Shown: in pieces, positions 45,095 through 54,235 of the stretch
How positions within the stretch are numbered: the stretch's first letter is position 1
Layout: each line of letters starts with the position of its first letter
DNA from: Streptomyces sp. NBC_00690
Lineage (GTDB): Bacteria; Actinomycetota; Actinomycetes; Streptomycetales; Streptomycetaceae
Reading direction: 5' to 3'
Assembly: GCF_036226685.1 (NCBI RefSeq)
Contig: NZ_CP109009.1
Location: 4,712,001 to 4,776,000 of the forward strand
DNA: 64,000 nt
Position numbers and translations under genes: made by a program
The notes under the pieces: generated by a model
The model's input: only the letters and a program-made list of their open reading frames with translations
Told to the model about the DNA's origin: nothing
The model's database searches: none

Positions 45095-45514
45095 CACGGG
45101 GCAGCAGGTTCGCCATCGAGTGACCAGGTCAGCGGACGATCCGCGACCCTCGGGGCGCCTGGCGGAGCACCTCTTCGCCAGGCGCCTCTTTTCCTGGCGA
45201 TTTCCTAGGATTCTCGCTGTTTCACAGGCTTCCTGGCCATCCCGCACCGATTTCAACGGTTTTTACCAGGGTGCTTTGTTGAACAGTTGAACCGTAAGGC
45301 CCCCTAGGGGATGGAAACCACTTCAAGTTGGGTAAAAACACTGTGAGCGACGCGTACTTCGTGATTCCCTCGCTGACGGAACCTGTTGGAACCATCCAGC
45401 CCTCGGACCGGTTTTTCTGGGCCCGAGCAGGCGGTCCCCCACCTTCTTGTACTTCCGCTCAGGGGCGCCCAGGTCCACGTGTCCACCGCCGAAGCGTGTT
45501 TGCGGAGCCGACCC
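45095..45514. other. Intergenic with strong terminator
   Basis: No gene is seen. At 45154-45164 and 45176-45186 a perfect 11-bp inverted repeat with an 11-base loop is followed by TCTTTTCC, a good terminator for the Gly/Ser/Cys gene. The AT-richer segment 45195-45350 probably holds the promoter of the DUF2617 gene. Confidence 0.75.
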
Positions 45515-46063
45515 ATGCTCACGACCCTCAGTACCGCCTATACCGACACCCGTGCCGACGACCTCGCCTGGGCGCTCGGTCGGGAGCCGCTCCCTGCCCT
45601 AGCCGTCCTCGACCTGGAACTCTCCGGGGCGAAACTCCAACTCAGACTCCTCGGAGCCTCCCACCAGGTGCTCTTGGAGGAGGAACAGGGCAGCTGTTCG
45701 GAGACCGTTGCCTGCATGCCCGGCAGCAGCACACCGCTCCCGCTGGGCGTGGCGAAGAGACTCGGCGACTGGGAGTACGAGTTCGCCGCCCGCGTCGAGA
45801 CGCTCTCGCGTGGGTCCTTCGCCGGCCGGGCCCAGGAGTTGCTGGCCCTCGTCGCCGACCATCCCAACTCCCTCGCCGGGACCTTCCCCGGCTCCCCTCA
45901 CGCCTTCACCGCGATGATGGCCCAGCACCGGGAAGGCCAGGTGCGTTGGCGCACCTGGCATGCGTATCCGCAGGAAGGGCGGCTCGTGGTCACTCGTACG
46001 CGGGTCGGTGCGGTTCCGCGAGGTTCCCGCGCCGAACGGGTACCGGAGGCCGTGGGGCGGTGA
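45515..46063 (+). CDS. DUF2617 family protein
   Basis: I start at ATG 45515, with GGAG upstream (182 residues); a longer frame exists but its N-terminus does not look conserved. The opening TTLSTAYTDTRADDLAWALG, the central LQLRLLGASHQVLLE, and FPGSPHAFTAMMAQ then VRWRTWHAYPQEGRLVVTRT are typical of DUF2617 of actinobacteria. No function is known. It lies 76 bases before the spermidine-synthase-like gene, in the same direction. Confidence 0.82.
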   Translation: MLTTLSTAYTDTRADDLAWALGREPLPALAVLDLELSGAKLQLRLLGASHQVLLEEEQGSCSETVACMPGSSTPLPLGVAKRLGDWEYEFAARVETLSRGSFAGRAQELLALVADHPNSLAGTFPGSPHAFTAMMAQHREGQVRWRTWHAYPQEGRLVVTRTRVGAVPRGSRAERVPEAVGR

Positions 46064-46139
46064 GCCACCGCCGCGGTACCCGCGAGATGCACACGTGTGG
46101 GTGACAAGATGCGCACTTGACGTGACATAGCGTTACTGC

Positions 46140-47738
46140 ATGGTCGACCCGCCCCAGCAGCTGTCACCACCCCAGGGCTCGGTGCGGCTGCCGGTGCGGC
46201 CGTCGGCAGGGCGCAATCTCGTCCTGCTGACCGTCTTCGTGTGCGCCGCCTGCGGGCTCGTCTACGAACTCGAACTGGTCGCCCTCGCCTCCTATCTGAT
46301 CGGCGACTCGGTCACCCAAGCCTCCGTGGTCCTGTCATTGATGGTCTTCGCCATGGGCATCGGGTCACTCCTCGCCAAGAGGCTGCGCTGCCGTGCGGCC
46401 GTCGGCTTCGGAGTGCTGGAACTGGCCCTCGCCCTGGTCGGTGGCTGTTCCGCACTGGTGCTCTACGCGTCCTTCGCATGGATCGGCGAGGCCCGTTCCG
46501 TACTCGTGGGCTTCTCGCTCGCCATCGGCGTCCTCATCGGCGCAGAGATCCCCTTGCTGATGTCCCTGATCCAACGCATCTCCAGACGGGACGCGGAAGG
46601 CACCGTGGCCGACCTCTTCGCCGCCGACTACGTGGGCGCCCTCGTCGGCGGGCTCGCCTTCCCCTTCCTGCTGCTGCCCTGGCTCGGCCAACTCACCGCC
46701 GGACTGCTGACCGGAGCGGTCAACGCACTCGCCGGCGGTGCGCTGGTGCTCTGGCTCTTCCGCCGCGAGCTCACCCCCCGCTCCCGCGGCTGGCTGCTCG
46801 TCGCCAACCTCGTCGTGCTCTGCCTCCTCGGCACCGCGACCGTTCTCGTCGACGACTTCGAGGAGGCCGCGCGGACCGCGGTCTACGGGGACCGGGTGCG
46901 GGTCGCCGTCCACACCGGAGTGCAGGAAGTCGTCCTCACCGGAAGCCGTTCCACCTCCCTGGAACTCTTCCTGGACGGCCGGCTCCGTGTCAGCGGGCGC
47001 GACGAGTACCGCTACCACGAGGGATTGGTCCACCCCGCCGCCTCCGGCCCGCGCGGTCGGGTGCTCATCCTCGGCGGCGGCAACGGGCTCGCCGCCCGCG
47101 AGGTGCTGCGCTACCGCGACGTCCAAGCGGTGACCATCGTGGAACTCGACCCCGCCGTCGTGCGTCTCGCCCGTACCGATCCGGCGCTCGCCGAGCTGAA
47201 CCGACACGCCTACCGCGACCCCCGGATACGCGTGGTGCACGCGGACCCCTTCGACTGGCTGCGCGCCCCGCACGGCACGTACGACCTGGTGATCGTGGAC
47301 CTGCCCGACCCCGGCATCACCCAGAGCACCAAGTTCTACTCGCAGGAGTTCTACGGGCTCGCCGCACCGGTGATCGCCCCAGGTGGACGGATCGTCGTCC
47401 ACGCCGGACCGCTCGTGTCCCGGCCGCGTACGTACTGGACCGTCGAGGCGACCCTGCGGGCCGCCGGATACGGCACACGTGCCTACCGGGCCACCGGGCG
47501 GCGCTCCGGCTTCGCCGCCGGCCCCGACCGGGCCCACGACACCGCGTCCGCCCCCCACGACTGGGGCTTCCTGCTCGCAGCACCCGGACGCACACCGCCG
47601 TTGCGGCTCGCCCCCGAAGCGCCCCCGCTGCGCTCGCTCACCCCGGACGGACTCCTCGCCGACTCCGGGTACGCGCAACGCACCCGCTTGGCGGGACTCG
47701 CCCCCTCGACCCTCGTCCACCCGCGCTACGGAGACTGA
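46140..47738 (+). CDS. Membrane-anchored spermidine synthase-like protein
   Basis: The 532-residue protein has about seven membrane segments in its first 225 residues (for example [20 protein letters not shown]) and a C-terminal spermidine-synthase fold with [20 protein letters not shown], the SAM-type binding motif, then [14 protein letters not shown] and [20 protein letters not shown]. Soluble relatives transfer aminopropyl groups to putrescine; membrane-fused forms in actinobacteria have unknown substrates. The enzyme domain probably faces the cytoplasm. The D-D catalytic pattern is partly kept (the D in IVDLPDP). Confidence 0.88.
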   Translation: MVDPPQQLSPPQGSVRLPVRPSAGRNLVLLTVFVCAACGLVYELELVALASYLIGDSVTQASVVLSLMVFAMGIGSLLAKRLRCRAAVGFGVLELALALVGGCSALVLYASFAWIGEARSVLVGFSLAIGVLIGAEIPLLMSLIQRISRRDAEGTVADLFAADYVGALVGGLAFPFLLLPWLGQLTAGLLTGAVNALAGGALVLWLFRRELTPRSRGWLLVANLVVLCLLGTATVLVDDFEEAARTAVYGDRVRVAVHTGVQEVVLTGSRSTSLELFLDGRLRVSGRDEYRYHEGLVHPAASGPRGRVLILGGGNGLAAREVLRYRDVQAVTIVELDPAVVRLARTDPALAELNRHAYRDPRIRVVHADPFDWLRAPHGTYDLVIVDLPDPGITQSTKFYSQEFYGLAAPVIAPGGRIVVHAGPLVSRPRTYWTVEATLRAAGYGTRAYRATGRRSGFAAGPDRAHDTASAPHDWGFLLAAPGRTPPLRLAPEAPPLRSLTPDGLLADSGYAQRTRLAGLAPSTLVHPRYGD

Positions 47739-47778
47739 AACGCAGACGTGGTGGGCACCCCTGGGTACGCTCGGGCCC

Positions 47779-48804
47779 ATGGACCATGAGGTGTTCGTTC
47801 CGGCTGCGGTGGAGACCGTCAGGCAACTGCTGAGGGACCCGGCGCGCATCGCCCGCTGCGTCCACGGGCTCCAACAGGACGCCGCCGGCTCCACGGCGGA
47901 ACCCGAGGCCGGCGACGGTGTGATCTCCGGCCGGCTCAAAGTGCGGGTCGCCAACCACTCGATCACCTACCGGGGCACCCTGCGCATCACCGAACGCGGA
48001 GGCGACTTCGTGGTGGAGGCGAGCGGCACCGAGGTCCGGGGCACGGGCTCCGCCCGCACGACCCTCACGATCGGCCTGTCCGAGGCCGAAGGGGGGACCG
48101 CCCTCCATTTCAGCGGCTCCGTCGAGGCCGAGGGCCGGTTGGCGGAGCTACCGGACGATGCGGCGCACCAATCCGCACACCGCCTCCTTGACCGCTTCGC
48201 CGAACGGCTCGCGGGCCAGGCACCCGGCACACCGGACCAGCAAGCCGCGCAGACAACCGGCATCGAGGACCGGGGGTCCGAGGGGCCGGGCCCGGTGAGT
48301 CGTGAGGACGCCGAGCGGTTGGGGATCGTGGGCGACGAGCCGGCCGACGCGAAGGCAGCCGGTCCGAAGGCCACCGACCCGGAGGCCGAGAATCCCGATG
48401 AGGGGGACGCGAAGGCCGAGGACGGGGCATCGCATTCCCCTGACTCCGCTGACTCGGCTGACTCCGCAGACTCGGCCAGCGAGGCATCGGCTGAGACATC
48501 GGCTGGGACGTCCGCCGGGGCCGAGGTCGAGTTCGTCGATCTCGAAGGGCTGGCCCTCGAAGAACTCAAGGACTTCACCGCGATTCCCGAGGAGCCCCCG
48601 GCCGAAGCCGCCCATGCGCGGCGCACCATGATCGGCCGTAGCGCCGAAGAGGTGGACCACGCCCCGCCACGCGGTCGGTACGCGCCCGTCCCGGCACCCG
48701 ACGGGAGCGCTTCGGGCCTGCCGCTGCGCTGGATCGCGCCCGCTGCCGCACTGGCCGTCGCATCGGCGGTCGTCGTCAGCAGGGCACTGCGCCGTCGTCG
48801 GTAG
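47779..48804 (+). CDS. SRPBCC (CoxG-like) domain protein with acidic linker and C-terminal membrane helix
   Basis: The 341-residue protein has an N-terminal SRPBCC/CoxG fold of about 145 residues (MDHEVFVPAAVETVRQLLRD, VRVANHSITYRGTLRITERG, LHFSGSVEAEGRLAELPDD). A long acidic low-complexity linker follows, with PDSADSADSADSASE. At the C-terminus a membrane helix (WIAPAAALAVASAVVVSRAL) is followed by an Arg-rich end. It would tether a ligand-binding domain to the membrane. CoxG proteins assist carbon monoxide dehydrogenase maturation, but no cox genes are here. Confidence 0.82.
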   Translation: MDHEVFVPAAVETVRQLLRDPARIARCVHGLQQDAAGSTAEPEAGDGVISGRLKVRVANHSITYRGTLRITERGGDFVVEASGTEVRGTGSARTTLTIGLSEAEGGTALHFSGSVEAEGRLAELPDDAAHQSAHRLLDRFAERLAGQAPGTPDQQAAQTTGIEDRGSEGPGPVSREDAERLGIVGDEPADAKAAGPKATDPEAENPDEGDAKAEDGASHSPDSADSADSADSASEASAETSAGTSAGAEVEFVDLEGLALEELKDFTAIPEEPPAEAAHARRTMIGRSAEEVDHAPPRGRYAPVPAPDGSASGLPLRWIAPAAALAVASAVVVSRALRRRR

Positions 48805-48911
48805 TCGCGCCGCGAGCGACGCACGCCACATGACGGGCGGTGCGTGACGGCGATCCGTCCACCGGGGACGGTCGCCGGGTGCCCCGGCAGCGGCGCCAGT
48901 AGGGTCGAAGG

Positions 48912-49718
48912 GTGAGCAGCGAAGAGAGCGTCCGGCTGGCCGCCGGAGACGTCGAATTGACCGTGCACCCCCACAACGGCTGCCGTATCGCCAGTCTGAG
49001 CGTCGGCGGCACCGAACTACTGCGCCAAGGCGACCAGTACGGCTGCTTCCCGATGGTGCCCTGGTGCGGACGGGTCGCCGAAGGACGGTTCCGCAATGGC
49101 GGGGACGTCCATCAGCTGCCGCTCAACTCCCCGCCCCACGCCATCCACGGCACCGGTCGGGATACTGCGTGGCGCACCGCCCGGGCAGAGAAGGACCAAG
49201 CCGCCTTCACCTATGAACTCGGCTCCCCCTGGCCCTATCCCGGGCGGGTCACCCAGCTCGTCGAGTTGACCGCCGATTCCCTCACCCTCACCTTGGGCGT
49301 CGAGGCGTACGAGAGCTCGTTCCCCGCTCAGGTCGGCTGGCATCCGTGGTTCCTGCGCAATCTCGGCGACGGCGGCCTCGACGCCCGAATCGACTTCACG
49401 CCCGCATGGCAGGAGGAGCGCGGCCCCGACCATCTGCCGACCGGGCGCCGCATCGACCCGCTGCCCGGTCCCCGGGACGACTGCTTCGGCATGCCCGACG
49501 GCGTATCGGCGACCGTGACGTGGCCGGGACAGCTGGAGTTGGCGGTCACCAGCCGCGCCGAGTGGGTCGTGGTCTACGACGAGCAGCGCGAGGCCGTCTG
49601 TGTGGAACCGCAGTCAGGGCCGCCCAACGGGCTGAACACCGCACCGCGCCTCGTCACCCAGATCGACCCCCTGGAGCTCTCCACCACCTGGCGCTGGCGT
49701 CGGCTGTCGGCCGCTTAA
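48912..49718 (+). CDS. Aldose 1-epimerase family protein
   Basis: GTG 48912 gives 268 residues. The galactose mutarotase-like fold is indicated by VHPHNGCRIASLSVGGTELL, MVPWCGRVAEGRF, NSPPHAIHGTGRD (catalytic His), VGWHPWFLR (second His) and AVCVEPQSGPPNGLN with the catalytic Glu. Such enzymes interconvert sugar anomers. The specific sugar is unknown. pyrE follows after 10 bases and is probably co-transcribed. Confidence 0.88.
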   Translation: MSSEESVRLAAGDVELTVHPHNGCRIASLSVGGTELLRQGDQYGCFPMVPWCGRVAEGRFRNGGDVHQLPLNSPPHAIHGTGRDTAWRTARAEKDQAAFTYELGSPWPYPGRVTQLVELTADSLTLTLGVEAYESSFPAQVGWHPWFLRNLGDGGLDARIDFTPAWQEERGPDHLPTGRRIDPLPGPRDDCFGMPDGVSATVTWPGQLELAVTSRAEWVVVYDEQREAVCVEPQSGPPNGLNTAPRLVTQIDPLELSTTWRWRRLSAA

Positions 49719-49728
49719 GCTCATGGGC

Positions 49729-50277
49729 ATGACTGACGTACGCGCTGAGCTGCTCCAGCAGATCAAGGACAAGGCCGTGGTGCACGGCCGAGTGACCCTC
49801 TCCTCGGGTCTTGAGGCCGATTACTACGTGGACCTTCGTCGGATCACGCTCGACGGCACGGCCGCGCCGCTGGTGGGACAGGTCATGGCCGATCTGACCG
49901 CCGAACTGGACTTCGACTGTGTCGGCGGACTCACCCTGGGCGCCGACCCGGTGGCCACGTCGATGCTGCACGCCGGCGCTGCCCGCGGCCGGCACATGGA
50001 CGCCTTCGTCGTCCGCAAGGCGGCCAAGGCGCACGGCATGCAGCGCAGGGTCGAGGGCCCCGACATCAAGGGCCGGCGCTGTCTGGTGGTCGAGGACACC
50101 TCGACCACCGGTGGTTCGCCGCTCACCGCCGTGGAGGCCGTCCGGGAGGCCGGTGGCGAGGTGGTGGCCGTGGCGACGATCGTCGACCGGGCGACCGGCG
50201 CCGGCGAGAAGATCAGCGAGACGGCGGGCGTGCCCTACCTCTACGCGTACTCCCTCGCGGAACTCGGTCTGAGCTGA
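49729..50277 (+). CDS. pyrE: Orotate phosphoribosyltransferase
   Basis: I choose ATG 49729 (MTDVRAELLQQIKDKAVVHG), the usual start in Streptomyces; ATG 49723 would add two residues. The 182-residue enzyme has VTLSSGLEADYYVDLRRITL with the orotate-site residues and the PRPP loop RCLVVEDTSTTGGSPLTAVE. It makes orotidine 5'-phosphate in pyrimidine synthesis. Its stop codon is embedded in a series of 14-bp repeats. Confidence 0.95.
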   Translation: MTDVRAELLQQIKDKAVVHGRVTLSSGLEADYYVDLRRITLDGTAAPLVGQVMADLTAELDFDCVGGLTLGADPVATSMLHAGAARGRHMDAFVVRKAAKAHGMQRRVEGPDIKGRRCLVVEDTSTTGGSPLTAVEAVREAGGEVVAVATIVDRATGAGEKISETAGVPYLYAYSLAELGLS

Positions 50278-50338
50278 CGGATCTGAGCTGACGGATCTGA
50301 GTTGACGGGTCCGAGCTGTCAGGGCTGAGCTCGTGGGT
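50269..50338 (+). repeat. Five diverging tandem 14-bp repeats overlapping the pyrE stop
   Basis: CTGAGCTGACGGAT occurs twice exactly (50269-50282, 50283-50296) and is followed by three degenerate copies to 50338. The first unit includes the pyrE stop codon. The remaining space to fbaA (to 50760) has no gene. Confidence 0.8.
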
Positions 50339-50760
50339 TGATCCGTCGGGCTGACTGATGGGGCCCCTGAGCCGGCGGATCCGAACTGCCGAGCTCAGGG
50401 TGCGGCCTGGACTTCCTCCGGCCGCATGCCGGGCCGCATCCGACTCCATCCGCGCCGTACTCGGGCTGTGTCGGGGGCTGTATCCGGGCTGCATTCTGGC
50501 CGCACCGATGCCGCATCCAGGCTGCGTCCAAGGTGAGGGGCCCGATCCAGCCACCCCGGCACATCCGCTGCGGACCACATCTGAGCTGCGGAAATGCATA
50601 GGATCTTGCTCTTTTGGCGGAAACCGCAAGATCGTCTCGATTGGGCGGGCACCCGCTGTGCGGGAGTCCCGTGGGGAGTCTGGAAAGATAGGGGCTGACG
50701 ATGACGTCGCCCCAAGGTCAGGGCCCATATCGCCAACCCGCACATACAAGGAGCGGACAG

Positions 50761-51792
50761 ATGCCCATCGCAACCCCCGAGGTCTACAACGAGATGCTCG
50801 ACCGGGCGAAGGCAGGCAAGTTCGCCTACCCGGCCATCAACGTGACCTCCTCCCAGACGCTCCACGCCGCACTGCGCGGCTTCGCGGAGGCCGAGAGCGA
50901 CGGCATCATCCAGATCTCCACCGGCGGTGCCGAGTTCCTGGGCGGCCAGCACAGCAAGGACATGGTCACCGGAGCGGTCGCGCTCGCCGAGTTCGCGCAC
51001 ATCGTCGCCGCGAAGTACGACGTGACGATCGCGCTCCACACCGACCACTGCCCCAAGGACAAGCTCGACGGCTTCGTCCGTCCGCTGCTCGCCGTATCGG
51101 CCGAGCGCGTCGCCAAGGGTGAGAACCCGCTGTTCCAGTCCCACATGTGGGACGGTTCCGCCGAGACCCTCGCCGACAACCTCGCCATCGGCCAGGAGCT
51201 GCTGGCCCAGGCCGCCGCCGCCCGGATCATCCTCGAAGTGGAGATCACCCCGACCGGTGGTGAAGAGGACGGCGTCACGCACGAGATCAACGACGAGCTC
51301 TACACCACCGTCGACGACGCGCTGCGCACCGCCGAGGCGCTCGGACTGGGCGAGAAGGGCCGCTACCTGCTCGCCGCCTCCTTCGGCAACGTCCACGGCG
51401 TCTACAAGCCGGGCAACGTCGTCCTCCGTCCCGAGCTGCTGAAGGACCTCCAGGCCGGCGTCAGCGAGAAGTACGGCAAGGCCCAGGGCAGCCAGCCGTT
51501 CGACTTCGTCTTCCACGGCGGCTCCGGCTCCACCGCCGAGGAGATCGCTACCGCGCTGGAGAACGGCGTCGTGAAGATGAACCTCGACACCGACACCCAG
51601 TACGCCTTCACGCGTCCGGTCGCCGCGCACATGTTCACCAACTACGACGGTGTGCTGAAGGTCGACGGCGAGGTCGGCAACAAGAAGACCTACGACCCGC
51701 GGACCTGGGGCAAGCTCGCGGAGGCCGGCATGGCCACCCGCGTTTCCGAGGCGTGCGTCGCCCTGCGCTCCACCGGTACCCGGCTGAAGTGA
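50761..51792 (+). CDS. fbaA: Fructose-bisphosphate aldolase, class II
   Basis: ATG 50761 follows AAGGAG; 343 residues. Class II zinc-aldolase landmarks are present: FAYPAINVTSSQTLHAAL, IALHTDHCPKDKLDGF with the Asp and zinc His, LEVEITPTGGEEDGV, FGNVHGVYKPGNV (zinc His) and FVFHGGSGSTAEEI (zinc His, glycine loop). It cleaves fructose 1,6-bisphosphate in glycolysis. Length and motifs fit the class IIA form of actinobacteria. Confidence 0.96.
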   Translation: MPIATPEVYNEMLDRAKAGKFAYPAINVTSSQTLHAALRGFAEAESDGIIQISTGGAEFLGGQHSKDMVTGAVALAEFAHIVAAKYDVTIALHTDHCPKDKLDGFVRPLLAVSAERVAKGENPLFQSHMWDGSAETLADNLAIGQELLAQAAAARIILEVEITPTGGEEDGVTHEINDELYTTVDDALRTAEALGLGEKGRYLLAASFGNVHGVYKPGNVVLRPELLKDLQAGVSEKYGKAQGSQPFDFVFHGGSGSTAEEIATALENGVVKMNLDTDTQYAFTRPVAAHMFTNYDGVLKVDGEVGNKKTYDPRTWGKLAEAGMATRVSEACVALRSTGTRLK

Positions 51793-51836
51793 CCTCGGCC
51801 TGACCGTCGCCCCGGGCGGCGAAGGGCTTGCTGACG

Positions 51837-51866
51837 ACCCGGTGCTCCCTCGCGGAGGCACCGGGT
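51837..51866 (+). terminator. Terminator hairpin after fbaA
   Basis: The arms ACCCGGTGC and GCACCGGGT (51837-51845 with 51858-51866) pair perfectly around a 12-base loop, followed by TCGTTATG. The remaining bases to 52067 hold no gene. Confidence 0.65.
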
Positions 51867-52067
51867 TCGTTATGTCCGGGCAGCTACGAAGATCGCGTCC
51901 GGGTAGCCATGCAGAGCGCGTCCAGACGGGTATGCAGGGGCGCGTCTGGACCGACATCGAGGTCAGCGGCCCCGGCGCCTCCAGAGACCTGTACGGCCTC
52001 GTCGGGCCGCCACGGGTCCCGGGCGCTCCCGGTAGTCGCCCGTGCCCCCCGCTGCGATGATCCGCGT

Positions 52068-53555
52068 ATGGATGACCGTCCGGGAGACATCAGGCTGTCC
52101 ACCCCCAAGGGCCGTTGGGTGATCCTCACGACCGTTCTCGGCTCCAGCATGGCCCTGCTGGACTCGACCGTCGTCAATGTGGCGCTCCCGCGCATCGGCG
52201 AGGACCTGAACGCGGACATGGCGGTCCTCCAATGGACCATCAACGCCTACATGCTCGCGCTCGCCGGGCTCATCCTGCTCGGTGGCGCCCTCGGCGACCG
52301 CTACGGGCGCCGGAGGGTGTTCGTCATCGGAGTGATCTGGTTCGCCCTGGGGTCACTGCTGTGCGGAGTCGCCCAGAGCGGCGAGATGCTGGTGCTGTCG
52401 CGGGCCCTCCAGGGCATCGGCGGGGCGCTGCTCACCCCCGGGTCCCTCGCCCTGATCCAGGCGAGCTTTCACCCGGATGACCGCTCGCGCGCCGTGGGGT
52501 TGTGGTCGGGGCTCGGCGGTGTCGGTGCGGCGATCGGGCCGTTCGTCGGCGGCTGGCTCGTGGACGGACCCGGCTGGCGATGGGTGTTCCTGATCAATGT
52601 GCCGCTGGCGGCGATCTGCGTACCCGTTGCCCTGCGGCACGTGCCCGAATCCCGTGACCCGGCGGCGCACGACACCCACTTCGATGTGTTGGGAGCGGTG
52701 CTCGGCGCGTTGGCGTTGGGCCTGGTGACGTACGGGCTCATCGCACCGCAGTGGGTGGCGGGGCTCGCCGGAGTGATCGTCGCCGTGGTGTTCGTTGCGG
52801 TGGAGCGAAGGCGACCCGACCCGATGCTGCCCCTGTCGATCTTCCAGTCGCGGCTGTTCACATCGGTCAACCTGGTGACGCTCTGCGTGTACGCCGGGTT
52901 CGGCGGCTTCTTCTTCCTGGTGGCGCTCCAGTTGCAGGTGGTGGTCGGGTACTCGGCACTAGGCGCCGGGCTGGCACTGCTGCCGACGACGGTCCTGATG
53001 CTGTTGTTCTCGGCGAAGTCGGGTGCGCTCGCCGAACGCATCGGGCCGCGGATCCCACTGACGGTGGGCCCGCTGCTGTGCGCCGCGGGAATGCTGCTCA
53101 TGCTGCGGGTCGGGCAGGACGCCTCGTACCTCGCCGACGTACTGCCCGCACTGGTCGTGATGGGCCTGGGCATGGTGACGCTGGTCGCCCCGCTGACCGC
53201 GACCGTCCTCTCGTCGGTGGACACCGCCCGGGCGGGGATCGCCAGTGGTGTCAACAACGCCGCGGCCCGGGCCGCCGGTCTGCTGGCGGTGGCGGCGCTG
53301 CCCCTGCTCGCGGGCATGGGGCCGGAGGCGTACCGCTCGGCGGATGAGTTCGGGGAGACGTTCAACAAGGCGATGCCGATGTGCGCGGGGGTGCTGGTGC
53401 TCGGGGCGCTCATCGCCGTGGTGATGGTCAGACGGCCCGCGCCGACCCCGGACGGCACCGAGGTGCGCCCGGAATGCCGGGTGAACTGCGGAGTAGGCGC
53501 ACCCCCGCTGGAGCCCCGGGCCGCTGAGGCGCCCCCGGGGCTCCAGCGGGGGTGA
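52068..53555 (+). CDS. MFS transporter, DHA2 family (14-TMS drug exporter)
   Basis: ATG 52068 gives 495 residues. MFS motifs are visible: ALLDSTVVNVALPRIGEDL (helix 1), ALGDRYGRRRVFVIG (motif A) and GIGGALLTPGSLALIQASF with SGLGGVGAAIGPFVGGWLVD (motif C region of antiporters). About 14 membrane segments fit the EmrB/QacA type that exports drugs with proton exchange. The Pro-rich C-terminal tail is cytoplasmic. No adjacent regulator is seen, so the substrate is unknown. Confidence 0.9.
   Translation: MDDRPGDIRLSTPKGRWVILTTVLGSSMALLDSTVVNVALPRIGEDLNADMAVLQWTINAYMLALAGLILLGGALGDRYGRRRVFVIGVIWFALGSLLCGVAQSGEMLVLSRALQGIGGALLTPGSLALIQASFHPDDRSRAVGLWSGLGGVGAAIGPFVGGWLVDGPGWRWVFLINVPLAAICVPVALRHVPESRDPAAHDTHFDVLGAVLGALALGLVTYGLIAPQWVAGLAGVIVAVVFVAVERRRPDPMLPLSIFQSRLFTSVNLVTLCVYAGFGGFFFLVALQLQVVVGYSALGAGLALLPTTVLMLLFSAKSGALAERIGPRIPLTVGPLLCAAGMLLMLRVGQDASYLADVLPALVVMGLGMVTLVAPLTATVLSSVDTARAGIASGVNNAAARAAGLLAVAALPLLAGMGPEAYRSADEFGETFNKAMPMCAGVLVLGALIAVVMVRRPAPTPDGTEVRPECRVNCGVGAPPLEPRAAEAPPGLQRG
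53504..53550 (+). terminator. 17-bp perfect hairpin within the 3' end of the MFS gene
   Basis: The arms 53504-53520 and 53534-53550 are perfectly complementary around a 13-base loop and end just before the stop codon (53553-53555). The coding sequence of the Pro-rich tail is thus shaped by the hairpin, which probably acts as the gene's terminator or mRNA end stabiliser. Confidence 0.7.
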
Positions 53556-53663
53556 GCACCACGGCCCTCCGGTCCCTGGTGCCGTCGGACCGGTCGTCCC
53601 CCCGTTCCGGTGATCGGGGTGGGGGCCGCCGTGGACTTCGGCGCCGCCTGGGACACTGGGGGC

Positions 53664-54077
53664 ATGGGCATCCATGAAAACCTCCTCGGGGGCCCACCCC
53701 CGACCCACCTCCCCGACGACCCCGAGCCGCGCGAGCTGCTCGCCTCCGGCACCTCCCCGGCCGAGGTGGCCGCGAAGTACCCGACCTCTTCCCTGGCCTG
53801 GGCGCGGCTCGCCGACGACGCGTTCGAGCGTGGCAGCGTCGTCGAGTCCTACGCGTACGCCCGTACGGGCTACCACCGCGGATTGGATTCACTGCGCCGC
53901 AGCGGTTGGAAGGGACACGGCCCGGTGCCGTGGGAGCACGAGCCGAACCGCGGTTTCCTGCGGGCCCTGCACGCCCTGGCCAGGGCAGCCGGAACGATCG
54001 GTGAGCAGGAGGAGTACGAGCGCTGCTCCACCTTCCTGCGGGACTCCTCGCAGACCGCTGCCGACACCCTCGGCTGA
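53664..54077 (+). CDS. DUF3151 family protein
   Basis: ATG 53664 gives 137 residues. GIHENLLGGPPPTHLPDDP, then EVAAKYPTSSLAWARLADDA, YAYARTGYHRGLDSLRRSGW and VPWEHEPNRGFLRALHALAR are the conserved blocks of DUF3151, an actinobacterial family found near fba. It is helical, TPR-like and cytoplasmic. No function is known. Position between fbaA and the kynurenine genes is conserved in streptomycetes as I recall it. Confidence 0.87.
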   Translation: MGIHENLLGGPPPTHLPDDPEPRELLASGTSPAEVAAKYPTSSLAWARLADDAFERGSVVESYAYARTGYHRGLDSLRRSGWKGHGPVPWEHEPNRGFLRALHALARAAGTIGEQEEYERCSTFLRDSSQTAADTLG

Positions 54078-54113
54078 GCCCCCGCGCCCGCGCCCGCTGC
54101 GGGAGATGTGACA

Positions 54114-54151
54114 CGGCCCGCGCCCCCGGAACGATCACGGGGTGCGGGCCG
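54114..54151 (+). terminator. Terminator hairpin after DUF3151 gene
   Basis: The arms CGGCCCGC and GCGGGCCG with inner CCCC/GGGG pairing form a GC-rich stem starting 37 bases after the stop codon. There is no T-tract. Confidence 0.6.
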
Positions 54152-54235
54152 CGGCTTATGATGCGATTGGGGACCGGGGCTCCCACACCAACAGGAAGGG
54201 GCGCGGACCGCTACCCGGACGTCTAGGAGACAGCG

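Noticed and set aside
46365..47966. 533-codon open frame antisense to the spermidine-synthase-like gene
   Set aside because: Gly/Glu/Val-rich mirror of a GC3-biased gene on the other strand; no motif of its own.
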